A stretch of 61,818 bases of DNA from Roseomonas sp. GC11 (GTDB lineage: Bacteria > Pseudomonadota > Alphaproteobacteria > Acetobacterales > Acetobacteraceae). Location: the NCBI RefSeq assembly GCF_024437745.1, contig NZ_JANFNY010000025.1, positions 1-61,818 of the forward strand, in the 5' to 3' direction. Both the position numbers and the translations under genes were made by a program. This document shows, in pieces, positions 1 through 8,011 of this stretch. The notes beneath the pieces were generated by a model. The model saw nothing but the letters and a program-made list of their open reading frames with translations. It ran no database searches and was not told the DNA's origin. How positions within the stretch are numbered: position 1 is the stretch's first letter; each line of letters opens with the position of its first letter.

Positions 1-664
1 TGGCCCCCCCGGGGGCCCGCGCGGCGGCGGCCAGGCGCGCCCGCGCCGCCGGCACCTCCCCCCGCCGCGCCGCCACCGCCTCGGCCAGGGCACGGAAGGC
101 CGCGATGCCCACGCCCGCGCGCTCGGCATACTTCGCCGCCGCCGCCTCGCGGTCCAGCTTGCGCAGAATGCCGGGGGTATGGTCGTTGAAGGCCAGCAGA
201 TGCACCCGGCCGGCGGCGATATCGGCCAGCGCATCCTCGAGCGCGTCCAGATTGTCGGCCTCGAAGCGCAGATGCACCCGCAGATCGGCGGCGCGCCGGC
301 CTTCCGTCTCCGCCAGCGCCGCCAGCAGCACCCTCCAGGCCTGGAGCGAGCGCAGCCCCGGCTCCCAGGACAGCGTCACCCCCAGAAAGGCCGTGGTGAT
401 GCCGGCGGCGAGGATCTGCGCCTCGGAATCGCGCAGCGCCTGGGCGGGCGGGATGCCAATGCCGGGGCGCGGCTGGAACTGCCGCTCATGCGCATCGCCA
501 TGGATGTCCACAATACCGGGCAGCACCAGCAGCCCCGCGGCGTCGAAGCGGCGCGCCCCCTCCGGCGCGGCGGTGGCCACCACGCCCTCCGCCAGCGCCA
601 GCGCGCCCGCCTGCATCCGCCCCGCGCGCAGCACCTCGCCGCCCGTGATGATCCACGCCGTCAT
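1..664 (-). CDS. phnM: PhnM-family amidohydrolase, second copy, 3' end beyond the window
   Basis: About 221 residues are visible, starting at ATG 664. The start overlaps the phnF stop as ATGA, so the two are translationally coupled. The N-terminal half is an amidohydrolase-type metal site: LPGIVDIHGDAHERQ at residues 48-62, with H55, D57, E60, R61 and Q62 matching the H-x-D-x-x-E-R-Q pattern of PhnM. Further on are GITTAFLGV and SWEPGLRS. PhnM hydrolyses alpha-D-ribose 1-methylphosphonate 5-triphosphate to the 5-phosphate and pyrophosphate in the C-P lyase pathway. A complete PhnM with the more usual HTDNLERQ motif lies at 6063-7202, so this is a divergent paralogue, possibly for another substrate. 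The family assignment is firm; the exact substrate is unknown. The protein runs off the left edge. Confidence 0.85.
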   Translation of the reverse strand, partial: MTAWIITGGEVLRAGRMQAGALALAEGVVATAAPEGARRFDAAGLLVLPGIVDIHGDAHERQFQPRPGIGIPPAQALRDSEAQILAAGITTAFLGVTLSWEPGLRSLQAWRVLLAALAETEGRRAADLRVHLRFEADNLDALEDALADIAAGRVHLLAFNDHTPGILRKLDREAAAAKYAERAGVGIAAFRALAEAVAARRGEVPAARARLAAAARAPGGA

Positions 665-1470
665 GCCTGTTGTCCGTCCTGCGTGCCGCCCTCGATGACG
701 ATCTGCACGCGCCCGGCGGCGTAGCGCGACAGGGTGAAGTCGATCGGCCGGCCTTCGGGGTCCACCGTCAGGGCCTCGGCGCACATCACCGGGCGGGTGC
801 GGGCCTGCTGGAGCAGTTCCGCCTCTTCCGCATCCGGCAGGGTGGCGGTCAGCCGCGTCCAGGCGCGGCGGTAATCGGGCACGCCGCAGCGGGTCAGCCC
901 CTCGGTGATCGAGCCCGTCCCCGCCAGGATTTTTTTCAGTTCAGCGAAGCGGGGCAGCAGGAAGTGGTGGCGGCCCAGCACCACCGGGCGGCCATCGGCC
1001 AGGCCCAGCCGCTCCACCGCCAGCACCGGGCGGCCGGGGCGCAGGCGCAGTGCCTCCGCCACCACCGGCTCCGCCGGCACCTCGCGCAGCCACAGGATGC
1101 GCCCCTCCGGCTCGCGGTTCTGCGCGCGGATCAGCTCGGAAAAGCGGGTGCGCGGGCTGAGGCGGTAATCCACCACATCCTCCGCCACGAAGGAGCCGCG
1201 CCCCTGCTCGATGCGGATCAGCCCGCGCAGCGCCAGGGAATCGAGCGCCCGCCGCACCGTGTGGCGGTTGACGCCATGCCGGGCGGAGAGCGCGGCCTCG
1301 GTGGGCAGGCGGCTGCCCGGCGGATGCTCGCCACGGGCGATGGCCTGCTCCAGCGCCTGGGCGATCTGGCGCCAGAGGGCGACGCCCTCGCCGCGCGCCA
1401 GCGATCTCTCCAATGGAGTCGCCTCAAGAGGGGACGCATCGGTGGGTTCGGTACGGGGTGGCAGCGTCAT
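661..1470 (-). CDS. phnF: GntR/HutC-family regulator PhnF
   Basis: This 269-residue protein has an N-terminal winged helix (about residues 30-100, with LPTEAALSARHGVNRHTVRRAL as the DNA-reading part) and a C-terminal UTRA ligand-binding domain (about 115-255). That is the layout of PhnF, the usual regulator of C-P lyase operons. It is transcribed away from phnG across a 103-bp gap holding an inverted repeat that is probably its operator. Its stop codon overlaps the start of a PhnM paralogue. By analogy with characterised PhnF proteins it is expected to be a repressor responding to phosphate or phosphonate status; this is inference. The first 25 or so residues are low complexity, so a slightly later start is possible. 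Confidence 0.88.
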   Translation of the reverse strand: MTLPPRTEPTDASPLEATPLERSLARGEGVALWRQIAQALEQAIARGEHPPGSRLPTEAALSARHGVNRHTVRRALDSLALRGLIRIEQGRGSFVAEDVVDYRLSPRTRFSELIRAQNREPEGRILWLREVPAEPVVAEALRLRPGRPVLAVERLGLADGRPVVLGRHHFLLPRFAELKKILAGTGSITEGLTRCGVPDYRRAWTRLTATLPDAEEAELLQQARTRPVMCAEALTVDPEGRPIDFTLSRYAAGRVQIVIEGGTQDGQQA

Positions 1471-1513
1471 GGAAACTTCAAGCCCGGGCCTCGGAGGTCA
1501 TGGCAATTTCGCG

Positions 1514-1557
1514 TTGACGCTAACCGGACGGACATCTAGTTGTCTAGACGTCTCAAC
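1514..1557 (+). promoter_or_regulatory. phnG promoter with probable PhnF operator
   Basis: A TTGACG -35-like hexamer at 1514-1519 is followed 17 bp later by TAGTTG (1537-1542). Overlapping the -10 is GTTGTCTAGACGTCTCAAC at 1539-1557, which contains the perfect palindromes GTCTAGAC (1542-1549) and AGACGTCT. HutC/PhnF-type GntR proteins bind sites of this kind, and the place, between phnF and phnG, is right for dual autoregulation and operon control. The -10 match is weak, so the promoter call is tentative; the palindrome is clear. Confidence 0.55.
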
Positions 1558-1573
1558 AACGCCAAAGGCTCCC

Positions 1574-2023
1574 GTGTCCCACGCCCCGCATGATGACCGC
1601 CGCCGCTGGATGGGCATCCTGGCCCGCGCCAGCGCGGAGGCCCTCCGCACCCGCCTGGCCGAAGCCCCGCCCCTGCCGCCCCATACCCGCCTGCGTGGCC
1701 CGGAAACCGGGCTGGTGATGTTGCGCGGCCGCGCCGGCGGCGATGGCGCGCCCTTCAACCTCTCCGAGATGACGGTGACGCGCTGTGCCGTCACCCTGCC
1801 CGAGGGCCAGGTGGGCCATGCCTATGTGGCCGGGCGCGACGCCGCCCAGGCCGAACTCGCCGCCCTGCTCGATGCCGCGCTGCAGGACCCCGCGCGCCGC
1901 CCGGCCCTGCTGGCCATGGTGGTCGAACCGCTGGCCGCCGCCCAGGAGGCCGCCCGCGCCGAAACCGCCCGCAAGGCCGCCGCCACCCGCGTGCAATTCT
2001 TCACCATGGCGACCATGCGATGA
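1574..2023 (+). CDS. phnG: C-P lyase subunit PhnG
   Basis: PhnG is part of the PhnGHIJ core complex that attaches the phosphonate to ATP-derived ribose and then breaks the C-P bond. The GTG start at 1574 gives 149 residues, the normal PhnG length, beginning MSHAPHDDRRRWMGILARA. The conserved segments RGPETGLVMLRGR, FNLSEMTVTRC and GHAYVAGRD are all present. A downstream ATG (residue 13) is a less likely start. The reading frame stays open far upstream, but that part overlaps phnF on the other strand and is not PhnG-like. It ends in ATGA shared with phnH. First gene of a rightward operon of eight. Confidence 0.93.
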   Translation: MSHAPHDDRRRWMGILARASAEALRTRLAEAPPLPPHTRLRGPETGLVMLRGRAGGDGAPFNLSEMTVTRCAVTLPEGQVGHAYVAGRDAAQAELAALLDAALQDPARRPALLAMVVEPLAAAQEAARAETARKAAATRVQFFTMATMR

Positions 2024-2604
2024 TCCGCCCCGGCTTCACCGACCCCGTGAAGGAATCACAGTCCTGCTTCCGTGCCGTGCTGGAGGCAATGAGCCGCCCC
2101 GGCCGCATCCAGGAGGCGGGCACCCAGGAGGCGGGCGGGGGCCTCACCCCGCCCGAGGGGCTGCACCCCGCCACCGCCGCCGTGCTGCTGACCCTGGCCG
2201 ATGCCGAAACCCCGCTCTGGCAGGATGCCGGCGCCGGGGTGGCGGAATGGCTGCGCTTCCATGCCGGCTGCCCGCTGGTGGCGGCGCCGGAAGAGGCCGC
2301 CTTCCTGCTGGCCACCGGCGCGCCGCCCGCGCTGGAAACCCTCGAGCTCGGCAGCGAGGAGGAGCCGCAGGCCGGCGCCACCCTCATCCTCCAGGTGGCG
2401 GCGCTGGAGGCGGCGCCCGGCCTCATCCTGGAGGGGCCGGGCATCGCCCAGCGGCACGAACTGCGCGTCAGCGGCCTGCCCGCCGGCTTCTGGGCGGCGC
2501 GGGCGCGGCTGCGGCCGCTCTTTCCGCGCGGGCTCGACCTCATCCTCTGCGCCGGCACGCGCCTCGCCGCCCTGCCCCGCACCACCCGCGTCACGGAGGG
2601 CTGA
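2020..2604 (+). CDS. phnH: C-P lyase subunit PhnH
   Basis: This 194-residue protein starts MIRPGFTDPVKESQSCFR, the family's typical opening, and continues with AMSRPGRI and TPLWQDA as in other PhnH proteins. PhnH is a PLP-transferase-fold homodimer without PLP that sits in the PhnGHIJ core complex; its own catalytic role is unknown. The start codon overlaps the phnG stop by 4 bp, and phnI begins 3 bp after its stop, so it is co-translated with its partners. Confidence 0.95.
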   Translation: MIRPGFTDPVKESQSCFRAVLEAMSRPGRIQEAGTQEAGGGLTPPEGLHPATAAVLLTLADAETPLWQDAGAGVAEWLRFHAGCPLVAAPEEAAFLLATGAPPALETLELGSEEEPQAGATLILQVAALEAAPGLILEGPGIAQRHELRVSGLPAGFWAARARLRPLFPRGLDLILCAGTRLAALPRTTRVTEG

Positions 2605-2607
2605 GCC

Positions 2608-3750
2608 ATGGCCTATGTCGCCGTCAAAGGGGGCGAGCAGGCGATCGCCAACGCCCATGCCTGGCTCGCCGAGACGCGCCGGGGCGAGGCCGCCCTGGCC
2701 GAGCTGGAGGTGGCGCAGATCGAGCAGCAGCTGGGCCTCGCCGTGGACCGCGTGATGGCGGAAGGCGCCTGCCATGACCGGGGCCTCGCCGCCCTGGCCA
2801 TCAAGCAGGCGCAGGGCGACCTGATCGAGGCCGCCTTCCTGCTGCGCGCCTACCGCACCACCCTGCCCCGCTTCGGCCATGCCGCGCCGCTGGCGACGGC
2901 GGCGATGCGCCTGCGCCGCCGCGTCTCGGCCACCTACAAGGACCTGCCGGGCGGGCAGGTGCTGGGGCCGACCTATGACTATACCCACCGCCTGCTCGAC
3001 TTCGCCCTGGCCGCGCGCGGCGAGGTGCCGCCCCCCGCCCCCGAGGCCGCCGCGCCGCAGGAGCCCGCGCCGCATGTGACCGAATTGCTGGCGCGCGAGG
3101 GGCTGATGGCGCGCGAGCCGGCCAGCGAGGCCGGGCCCGCCGACCTGACGCGCCAGCCCCTGGCCTTCCCCGCCAGCCGCCCGGCCCGGCTGCAGAACCT
3201 CGCGCGCGGCGATGAGGGTTTCCTGCTCGGCCTCGGCTATTCGACGCAGCGCGGCTACGGCAATGCCCACCCCTTCGTCGGTGAGATCCGGCAGGGGCAT
3301 GTGGCGGTCTGCCTCACCCCGCCGGAACTCGGCTTCGAGATCGAGCTGGGCGACATCCTGGTGACCGAGTGCCAGATGGTGAACCAGTTCCACGGCTCGA
3401 AGCGCGAGCCGCCGCAATTCACCCGCGGCTACGGGCTGGTGCTGGGGGGTGGCGAGCGCAAGGCGATGGCCATGGCCCTGGTGGACCGCGCCCTGATGGC
3501 CGGGGAACTGGGCGAGGACCGCGTGGCCCCGGCGCAGGACGAGGAATTCGTCCTGATGCATTCCGACAATGTCGAGGCCACCGGCTTCGTCGAGCATCTG
3601 AAGCTGCCCCACTACGTCGATTTCCAGAGCGAGCTGGAGGTGGTGCGCCGCATGCGCGCGACCGCCACCGCCCACATCGCCGGGGATACCGGCCAGGGCA
3701 GCACCCAGGACAGCATCGGGGCGGGCCGCGCAGAGGAGATGGCCGAATGA
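2608..3750 (+). CDS. phnI: C-P lyase subunit PhnI
   Basis: PhnI (380 residues here; family usually 350-380) is the subunit that swaps adenine of ATP for the phosphonate, with PhnG and PhnH. The protein starts MAYVAVKGGEQAIANAHAWL and has the conserved segments QIEQQLGLAVDRVMAE, GYGNAHPF, GDILVTECQMVNQF and MHSDNVEATGFVEHLKLPHYVDFQ. A Pro/Ala-rich linker near residues 140-160 sits in the usual variable region. It overlaps phnJ by ATGA. Confidence 0.96.
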   Translation: MAYVAVKGGEQAIANAHAWLAETRRGEAALAELEVAQIEQQLGLAVDRVMAEGACHDRGLAALAIKQAQGDLIEAAFLLRAYRTTLPRFGHAAPLATAAMRLRRRVSATYKDLPGGQVLGPTYDYTHRLLDFALAARGEVPPPAPEAAAPQEPAPHVTELLAREGLMAREPASEAGPADLTRQPLAFPASRPARLQNLARGDEGFLLGLGYSTQRGYGNAHPFVGEIRQGHVAVCLTPPELGFEIELGDILVTECQMVNQFHGSKREPPQFTRGYGLVLGGGERKAMAMALVDRALMAGELGEDRVAPAQDEEFVLMHSDNVEATGFVEHLKLPHYVDFQSELEVVRRMRATATAHIAGDTGQGSTQDSIGAGRAEEMAE

Positions 3751-4601
3751 GCCAGGATCCCGGCTACAACTTCGCCTATCTGGACGAGAACACGAAGCGG
3801 ATGATCCGCCGCACCCTGCTGAAGGCGGTGGCTATCCCCGGCCACCAGGTGCCCTTCGGCGCGCGGGAGATGCCGCTGCCCTATGGCTGGGGCACCGGCG
3901 GCATCCAGGTCACTGCCGCCATCCTCGGCCCGCGCGACGTGCTGAAGGTGATCGACCAGGGCGCGGACGACACCACCAACGCCGTCTCCATCCGCCGCTT
4001 CTTCCACCGCGTGGCGGGGGTGGCCACCACCACCCGCACGCCGGAGGCCAGCATCATCCAGACGCGCCACCGCATCCCCGAGCAGCCGCTGACCGAGCGG
4101 CAGATCCTGGTCTACCAGGTGCCGATGCCGGAGCCGCTGTTCAAGCTGGAGCCGCGGCTGGCGGAGACGAAGCGCATGCACGCCCTGGCCGATTACGGGC
4201 TGATGCATGTGAAGCTCTACGAGGACATCGCCCGCCACGGCCATGTCAGCGCCGCCTACAGCTACCCGGTGATGGTGGAGGAACGCTATCTGATGTCGCC
4301 CTCCCCCATCCCTGCCTTCGACAACCCGAAGATGCACCGGATGGCGGCGCTCCAGCTCTTCGGCGCCGGGCGCGAGAAGAAGATCTACGCCGTGCCGCCC
4401 TATACCGCCGTGCGCAGCCTGGATTTCGAGGACCACCCCTTCCGCCCGCACCGCGCCGAGGGCTGCTGCGCCCTCTGCGGCTCCACCACCTCCTATCTGG
4501 ACGAGGTGGTGACGGATGACCGCGGCGGCCGGATGTTCGTCTGCTCGGACACCGATTACTGCGAGGAGCGGCAGGCCAACACGAAGGAACAGGCGGCATG
4601 A
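3747..4601 (+). CDS. phnJ: Alpha-D-ribose 1-methylphosphonate 5-phosphate C-P lyase PhnJ
   Basis: PhnJ is the radical-SAM-type enzyme that cleaves the carbon-phosphorus bond. The ATG at 3747 overlaps the phnI stop and gives 284 residues. The C-terminal cysteine motif CX2CX21CX5C is intact at C241, C244, C266 and C272, the same spacing and almost the same numbering as in E. coli PhnJ; these hold the 4Fe-4S cluster and the radical site. The opening NFAYLDENTKRMIRRTLLKA is typical. The subunit should therefore be active. Confidence 0.97.
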   Translation: MSQDPGYNFAYLDENTKRMIRRTLLKAVAIPGHQVPFGAREMPLPYGWGTGGIQVTAAILGPRDVLKVIDQGADDTTNAVSIRRFFHRVAGVATTTRTPEASIIQTRHRIPEQPLTERQILVYQVPMPEPLFKLEPRLAETKRMHALADYGLMHVKLYEDIARHGHVSAAYSYPVMVEERYLMSPSPIPAFDNPKMHRMAALQLFGAGREKKIYAVPPYTAVRSLDFEDHPFRPHRAEGCCALCGSTTSYLDEVVTDDRGGRMFVCSDTDYCEERQANTKEQAA

Positions 4602-5371
4602 GCGCCCCCCTGCTGGAAGCCTCCGGCCTGCGCCTCGCCTTCGGCGCCGTGCGCGCGCTGGATGATGTGGCGGTCGATATCCACCCGGGCGAGGTCGTCG
4701 CCATCGTGGGCGAGTCCGGCTCGGGCAAATCCACCCTGCTGCGCGTGCTCTCCGGCCAGATGCGACCCGAGGGCGGCACCGTCACCTACCGCGCGCCGGA
4801 TGGCACGGCGCATCCGGTGCACGGCATGGGCGAGGCCGCGCTGCGCCGGCTGATGCGCACGGACTGGGGCTTCGTCCACCAGCATGCGCGGGATGGCCTC
4901 CGCATGGGCGTCTCCGCCGGCGGCAATGTGGGGGAGCGGCTGATGGCAATCGGCGCCCGCCACTATGGCGGGATCCGCGCCGAGGCGGCGGAGTGGCTGG
5001 CGCGCGTGGAAATCGACCCGGCGCGCATCGACCACCTGCCGCGCACCTTCTCGGGCGGCATGCAGCAGCGCCTGCAGATCGCCCGCACCCTGGTCACCCG
5101 CCCGCGTCTTGTCTTCATGGACGAGCCGACGGGGGGCCTCGATGTCTCCGTCCAGGCGCGGCTGCTCGACCTGATCCGCGCGCTGGTGGCCGATCTCGGC
5201 CTCGCCGTGCTGCTGGTGACGCATGACATCGCCGCCGCCCGGCTGCTGGCCCACCGCATCCTGGTGATGCGCCACGGCCAGGTGGTCGAGCATGGCCTGA
5301 CCGACCGGGTGCTGGACGACCCGCAGCACCCCTATACGCAACTCCTCGTCGCCTCGGTGCTGGCCGCATGA
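4598..5371 (+). CDS. phnK: C-P lyase ABC-type ATPase PhnK
   Basis: This 257-residue ATPase of the ABC type has Walker A GESGSGKST (residues 38-46), signature FSGGMQQR and Walker B LVFMDEPTGGLD. In the C-P lyase system PhnK docks on the PhnGHIJ core instead of on a membrane permease. Consistent with that, there is no permease gene nearby. The start overlaps the phnJ stop and the stop overlaps phnL, both as ATGA. The PhnK-versus-transporter choice rests mainly on operon position and on PhnK-like stretches such as HQHARDGLRMGVSAGGNVGERLM. Confidence 0.93.
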   Translation: MSAPLLEASGLRLAFGAVRALDDVAVDIHPGEVVAIVGESGSGKSTLLRVLSGQMRPEGGTVTYRAPDGTAHPVHGMGEAALRRLMRTDWGFVHQHARDGLRMGVSAGGNVGERLMAIGARHYGGIRAEAAEWLARVEIDPARIDHLPRTFSGGMQQRLQIARTLVTRPRLVFMDEPTGGLDVSVQARLLDLIRALVADLGLAVLLVTHDIAAARLLAHRILVMRHGQVVEHGLTDRVLDDPQHPYTQLLVASVLAA

Positions 5372-6066
5372 CCGCGCTTCTCTGGACCGAAGACCTCGGC
5401 AAGGATTTCGTCCTGCACCTGCAGGGCGGCGCCCGCATCCCCGTGCTGCGCGATGTCGCGCTGGCGGTGGCCCCGGGGGAATGCGTCGCCCTGGCCGGCC
5501 CCTCGGGCGCCGGCAAGTCCACGCTGATGCGCTGCCTCTACGGCAATTACGGCGCCGGCACGGGGCGCATCTTCCTCCGCCACCAGGGCGCGGCGGTGGA
5601 GCTCACCACCGCCGATGCGCGGCAGATGCGGGCCATCCGGCGCGACAGCCTGGGCTATGTCTCGCAGTTCCTGCGCGTCATCCCGCGCGTGCCCGCCCTC
5701 GACATCGTGGCGGAGCCGCTGGTGGCGCGCGGCATGGACCGCGCGGCGGCGCGGGAGCGCGCGCGCGCCCTGCTGCTGCGCCTCAACCTGCCGGAGCGGC
5801 TGCATGGCCTGCCGCCCGCCACCTTCTCCGGCGGCGAACAGCAGCGGGTGAACCTCGCGCGCGGCTTCGCCCCGTTCTACCCTGTCCTCCTGCTCGACGA
5901 GCCGACCGCCAGCCTGGATGCCGCCAACCGCGCGGTGGTGATCCGGCTGATCGCCGAGGCGAAGCAGGCCGGCGCCGCGATCATCGGCATTTTCCACGAC
6001 CTGGAAGTGCGCGACCGCGTCGCCGACCGTCTTTTTGAAGTGTTGCCCATCCAGGACGCCGCATGA
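5368..6066 (+). CDS. phnL: C-P lyase ABC-type ATPase PhnL
   Basis: This second ABC-type ATPase (232 residues) has Walker A GPSGAGKST (residues 44-52), signature FSGGEQQRVNLARG and Walker B VLLLDEPTASLD. PhnL works with PhnK on the C-P lyase core. The stretch GYVSQFLRVIPRVPALDIVAEPL is characteristic of PhnL. It overlaps its neighbours by 4 bp on both sides. Confidence 0.94.
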   Translation: MTALLWTEDLGKDFVLHLQGGARIPVLRDVALAVAPGECVALAGPSGAGKSTLMRCLYGNYGAGTGRIFLRHQGAAVELTTADARQMRAIRRDSLGYVSQFLRVIPRVPALDIVAEPLVARGMDRAAARERARALLLRLNLPERLHGLPPATFSGGEQQRVNLARGFAPFYPVLLLDEPTASLDAANRAVVIRLIAEAKQAGAAIIGIFHDLEVRDRVADRLFEVLPIQDAA

Positions 6067-7202
6067 CCGCCGAGACCATCCTGACCAATGCCCTGCTGGT
6101 GCTGCCCGACCGGGTGGAGCCCGGCACGCTGGTGCTGCGGGAGGGCCGCATCGCCGAGATGCAGCCCGGCCGCAGCCACGCCCCCGGCGCGCTCGACCTG
6201 GAGGGGGACCACCTGATCCCCGGCGTCATCGACGTCCATACCGACAATCTGGAACGCCAGGTGCAGCCGCGCAGCCTGGCGCGCTGGCCCTCCCGCTCCG
6301 CCTTCCTCTCGCATGACGCGCAGACGGCGGCGGCGGGCGTCACCACCGTGCTGGATGCGCTCTGCCTCGGCGATCTCGGCTTCGATGCCGAGCGGACGCA
6401 GACCTTCCTCGACGGCGTGGCTGATCTTGACGCGCTGGTGCCGACCGGGCTGCTGAAGAGCGAGCACTACCTGCATCTGCGCTGCGAGCTTCCCGCCGCC
6501 GACCTGATGCCGCTGGTGGAGCCGGTGGCGGCGCACCCGGCGGTGCGCATGGTCAGCCTGATGGACCATACCCCGGGCGGTGGCCAATACGCCGATATCG
6601 AGCGCTACCGCCAGATGCGCCTGCGCGGCGGCAAGGCGGTGGAGGAGGTGGACCGCCGCATCCGCGAACTGGCCGAGCAGCGCGCCCGGCTGCGCGGCCC
6701 GCAGCGCCGCGCCCTGCTCGACCTCTTCGCCGGGCGCGGGGTGGCGCTGGCCAGCCATGACGACTGGCATGAGGACGAGATCGCCGAGAATGCCGCCGAT
6801 GGCGTGCTGATCTCGGAATTCCCCGTCTCCATGCCGGCGGCGCAGGCGGCGCGGCGGCATGGCATGCGCATCATCGCCGGCGCGCCCAACATCGTGCGCG
6901 GCGGCAGCCATTCCGGCAATGTCGCGGCGGCCGATCTGGTGCGGGAGGGCCTCGTGGATGTCTTCGCCAGCGACTATGTGCCGCCGGCGATGATCGAGGC
7001 GGTCTGGCGCAGCGTGGCGGAGAATGGCCTCTCCCTGCCCGCGGCGGTGGCCACCATCACCGCCGCCCCGGCCGACATGCTCGGCATGGCCGACCGTGGC
7101 CGCATCGCCCCCGGCCTGCGCGGCGATCTGGTGCGCATCCGCAGCCTGGGCGCGATTCCCGTGGTGCGGGCCGTCTGGCGCGCGGGTGAGCGGGTGGCAT
7201 GA
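6063..7202 (+). CDS. phnM: Alpha-D-ribose 1-methylphosphonate 5-triphosphate diphosphatase PhnM
   Basis: This 379-residue amidohydrolase-fold enzyme removes pyrophosphate from the triphosphate made by PhnGHI, giving the substrate of PhnJ. Its metal site shows as LIPGVIDVHTDNLERQ (residues 51-66; H59, D61, E64). MDHTPGGGQYADIERY and ASHDDWHEDEI are further PhnM segments. It is the canonical copy; a divergent paralogue is at 1-664. The stop overlaps the next gene as ATGA. Confidence 0.95.
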   Translation: MTAETILTNALLVLPDRVEPGTLVLREGRIAEMQPGRSHAPGALDLEGDHLIPGVIDVHTDNLERQVQPRSLARWPSRSAFLSHDAQTAAAGVTTVLDALCLGDLGFDAERTQTFLDGVADLDALVPTGLLKSEHYLHLRCELPAADLMPLVEPVAAHPAVRMVSLMDHTPGGGQYADIERYRQMRLRGGKAVEEVDRRIRELAEQRARLRGPQRRALLDLFAGRGVALASHDDWHEDEIAENAADGVLISEFPVSMPAAQAARRHGMRIIAGAPNIVRGGSHSGNVAAADLVREGLVDVFASDYVPPAMIEAVWRSVAENGLSLPAAVATITAAPADMLGMADRGRIAPGLRGDLVRIRSLGAIPVVRAVWRAGERVA

Positions 7203-7876
7203 GCGCCCGCCTCGCCCTCTACTGGGCACCGGAGGTCACGGACCCGCTGCACGCCGCGGCCTCCCGCTGGCTGGGGCGGGATGCCGAGACCGGCGCCCCC
7301 CTGCCCCAGGCGCCGCTGCCCGGCCTGGACATCGCCGAGATCACCGCCGATGCGCGGGGCTATGGCTTCCACGCCACGCTGAAGCCGCCCTTCCGCCTCG
7401 CCACCGCCTATGCGGCGGCGCGCGAGGCGGCGAAGGAACTGGCCGCGCGCACCCGCCCCTTCGCCCTGCCGCCGCTGGAGGTGGCCGAGCTGGATGGCTT
7501 CCTGGCGCTGCGCGAGAGCGCGCCCTGCCCGGAACTGCACGCCTTCGCCGATGACTGCGTGCGCGGCCTGGAGCCGCACCGGGCGCCGGCGACGGAAGCC
7601 GAGATCGCCCGCCGCCGCCCGGAACGCCTGCCGGAGCGCGAGCGCGGCTATCTGGCGGCCTGGGGCTACCCGCATGTGTTCGAGTCCTGGCGCTTCCACC
7701 TGACGCTCTCGCGCCGCCTCACGGCGGAGGAAGCCGCAATTGTGCGCCCGGCGGCGGAGGCGGCGCTGGCCGCGATCGCCGCGCAGCCGCGCTTCGTGCG
7801 GGAATTGTGCCTGTTCACCCAGGCCGGGCCTGGGGCGCCCTTCCTGATTGCCGAGCGCCTGAGACTTCTGGGCTAA
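7199..7876 (+). CDS. DUF1045 2H-phosphoesterase-like protein of the phn operon
   Basis: This 225-residue protein belongs to the DUF1045 family found in phosphonate operons. It has two H-x-T motifs, YGFHATLKPPF (H58, T60) and FHLTLSRRL (H167, T169), which are the paired catalytic motifs of 2H (LigT-like) phosphoesterases. It is translationally coupled to phnM and is the last gene of the rightward operon. No PhnP (the metallo-beta-lactamase enzyme that opens 5-phosphoribosyl 1,2-cyclic phosphate, the product of PhnJ) is seen here. A 2H enzyme acting on cyclic phosphates in that place is an attractive replacement, but this is inference. Family placement is firm and function open. Confidence 0.85.
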   Translation: MSARLALYWAPEVTDPLHAAASRWLGRDAETGAPLPQAPLPGLDIAEITADARGYGFHATLKPPFRLATAYAAAREAAKELAARTRPFALPPLEVAELDGFLALRESAPCPELHAFADDCVRGLEPHRAPATEAEIARRRPERLPERERGYLAAWGYPHVFESWRFHLTLSRRLTAEEAAIVRPAAEAALAAIAAQPRFVRELCLFTQAGPGAPFLIAERLRLLG

Positions 7877-7881
7877 AGCCC

Positions 7882-7996
7882 GTTCTTTTTAAAAAAAGAA
7901 CCAAAAACCTTTTTCCAGTTGGCGTCCCGCTTCAGGCCTGAGGCGGGACGCCAAACTGAAAAAGTCTTTTTGTTTCTTTTTCTTCAGAAAAAGAAA
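7882..7996. terminator. Composite convergent-terminator element, copy A (full length)
   Basis: Three hairpins in a row. GTTCTTTTT/AAAAAGAAC is at 7882-7901; a GC stem, TTGGCGTCCCGC against GCGGGACGCCAA, is at 7919-7954; TTTCTTTTTCT/AGAAAAAGAAA is at 7973-7996. T-rich stretches link them, so transcripts from either side meet a GC hairpin followed by U-rich sequence. It lies between the convergent DUF1045 gene and phnN and should stop both. Six related copies (B-G) lie elsewhere in the window. Confidence 0.8.
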
Positions 7997-8011
7997 ATAA
8001 AATTCAATAAC

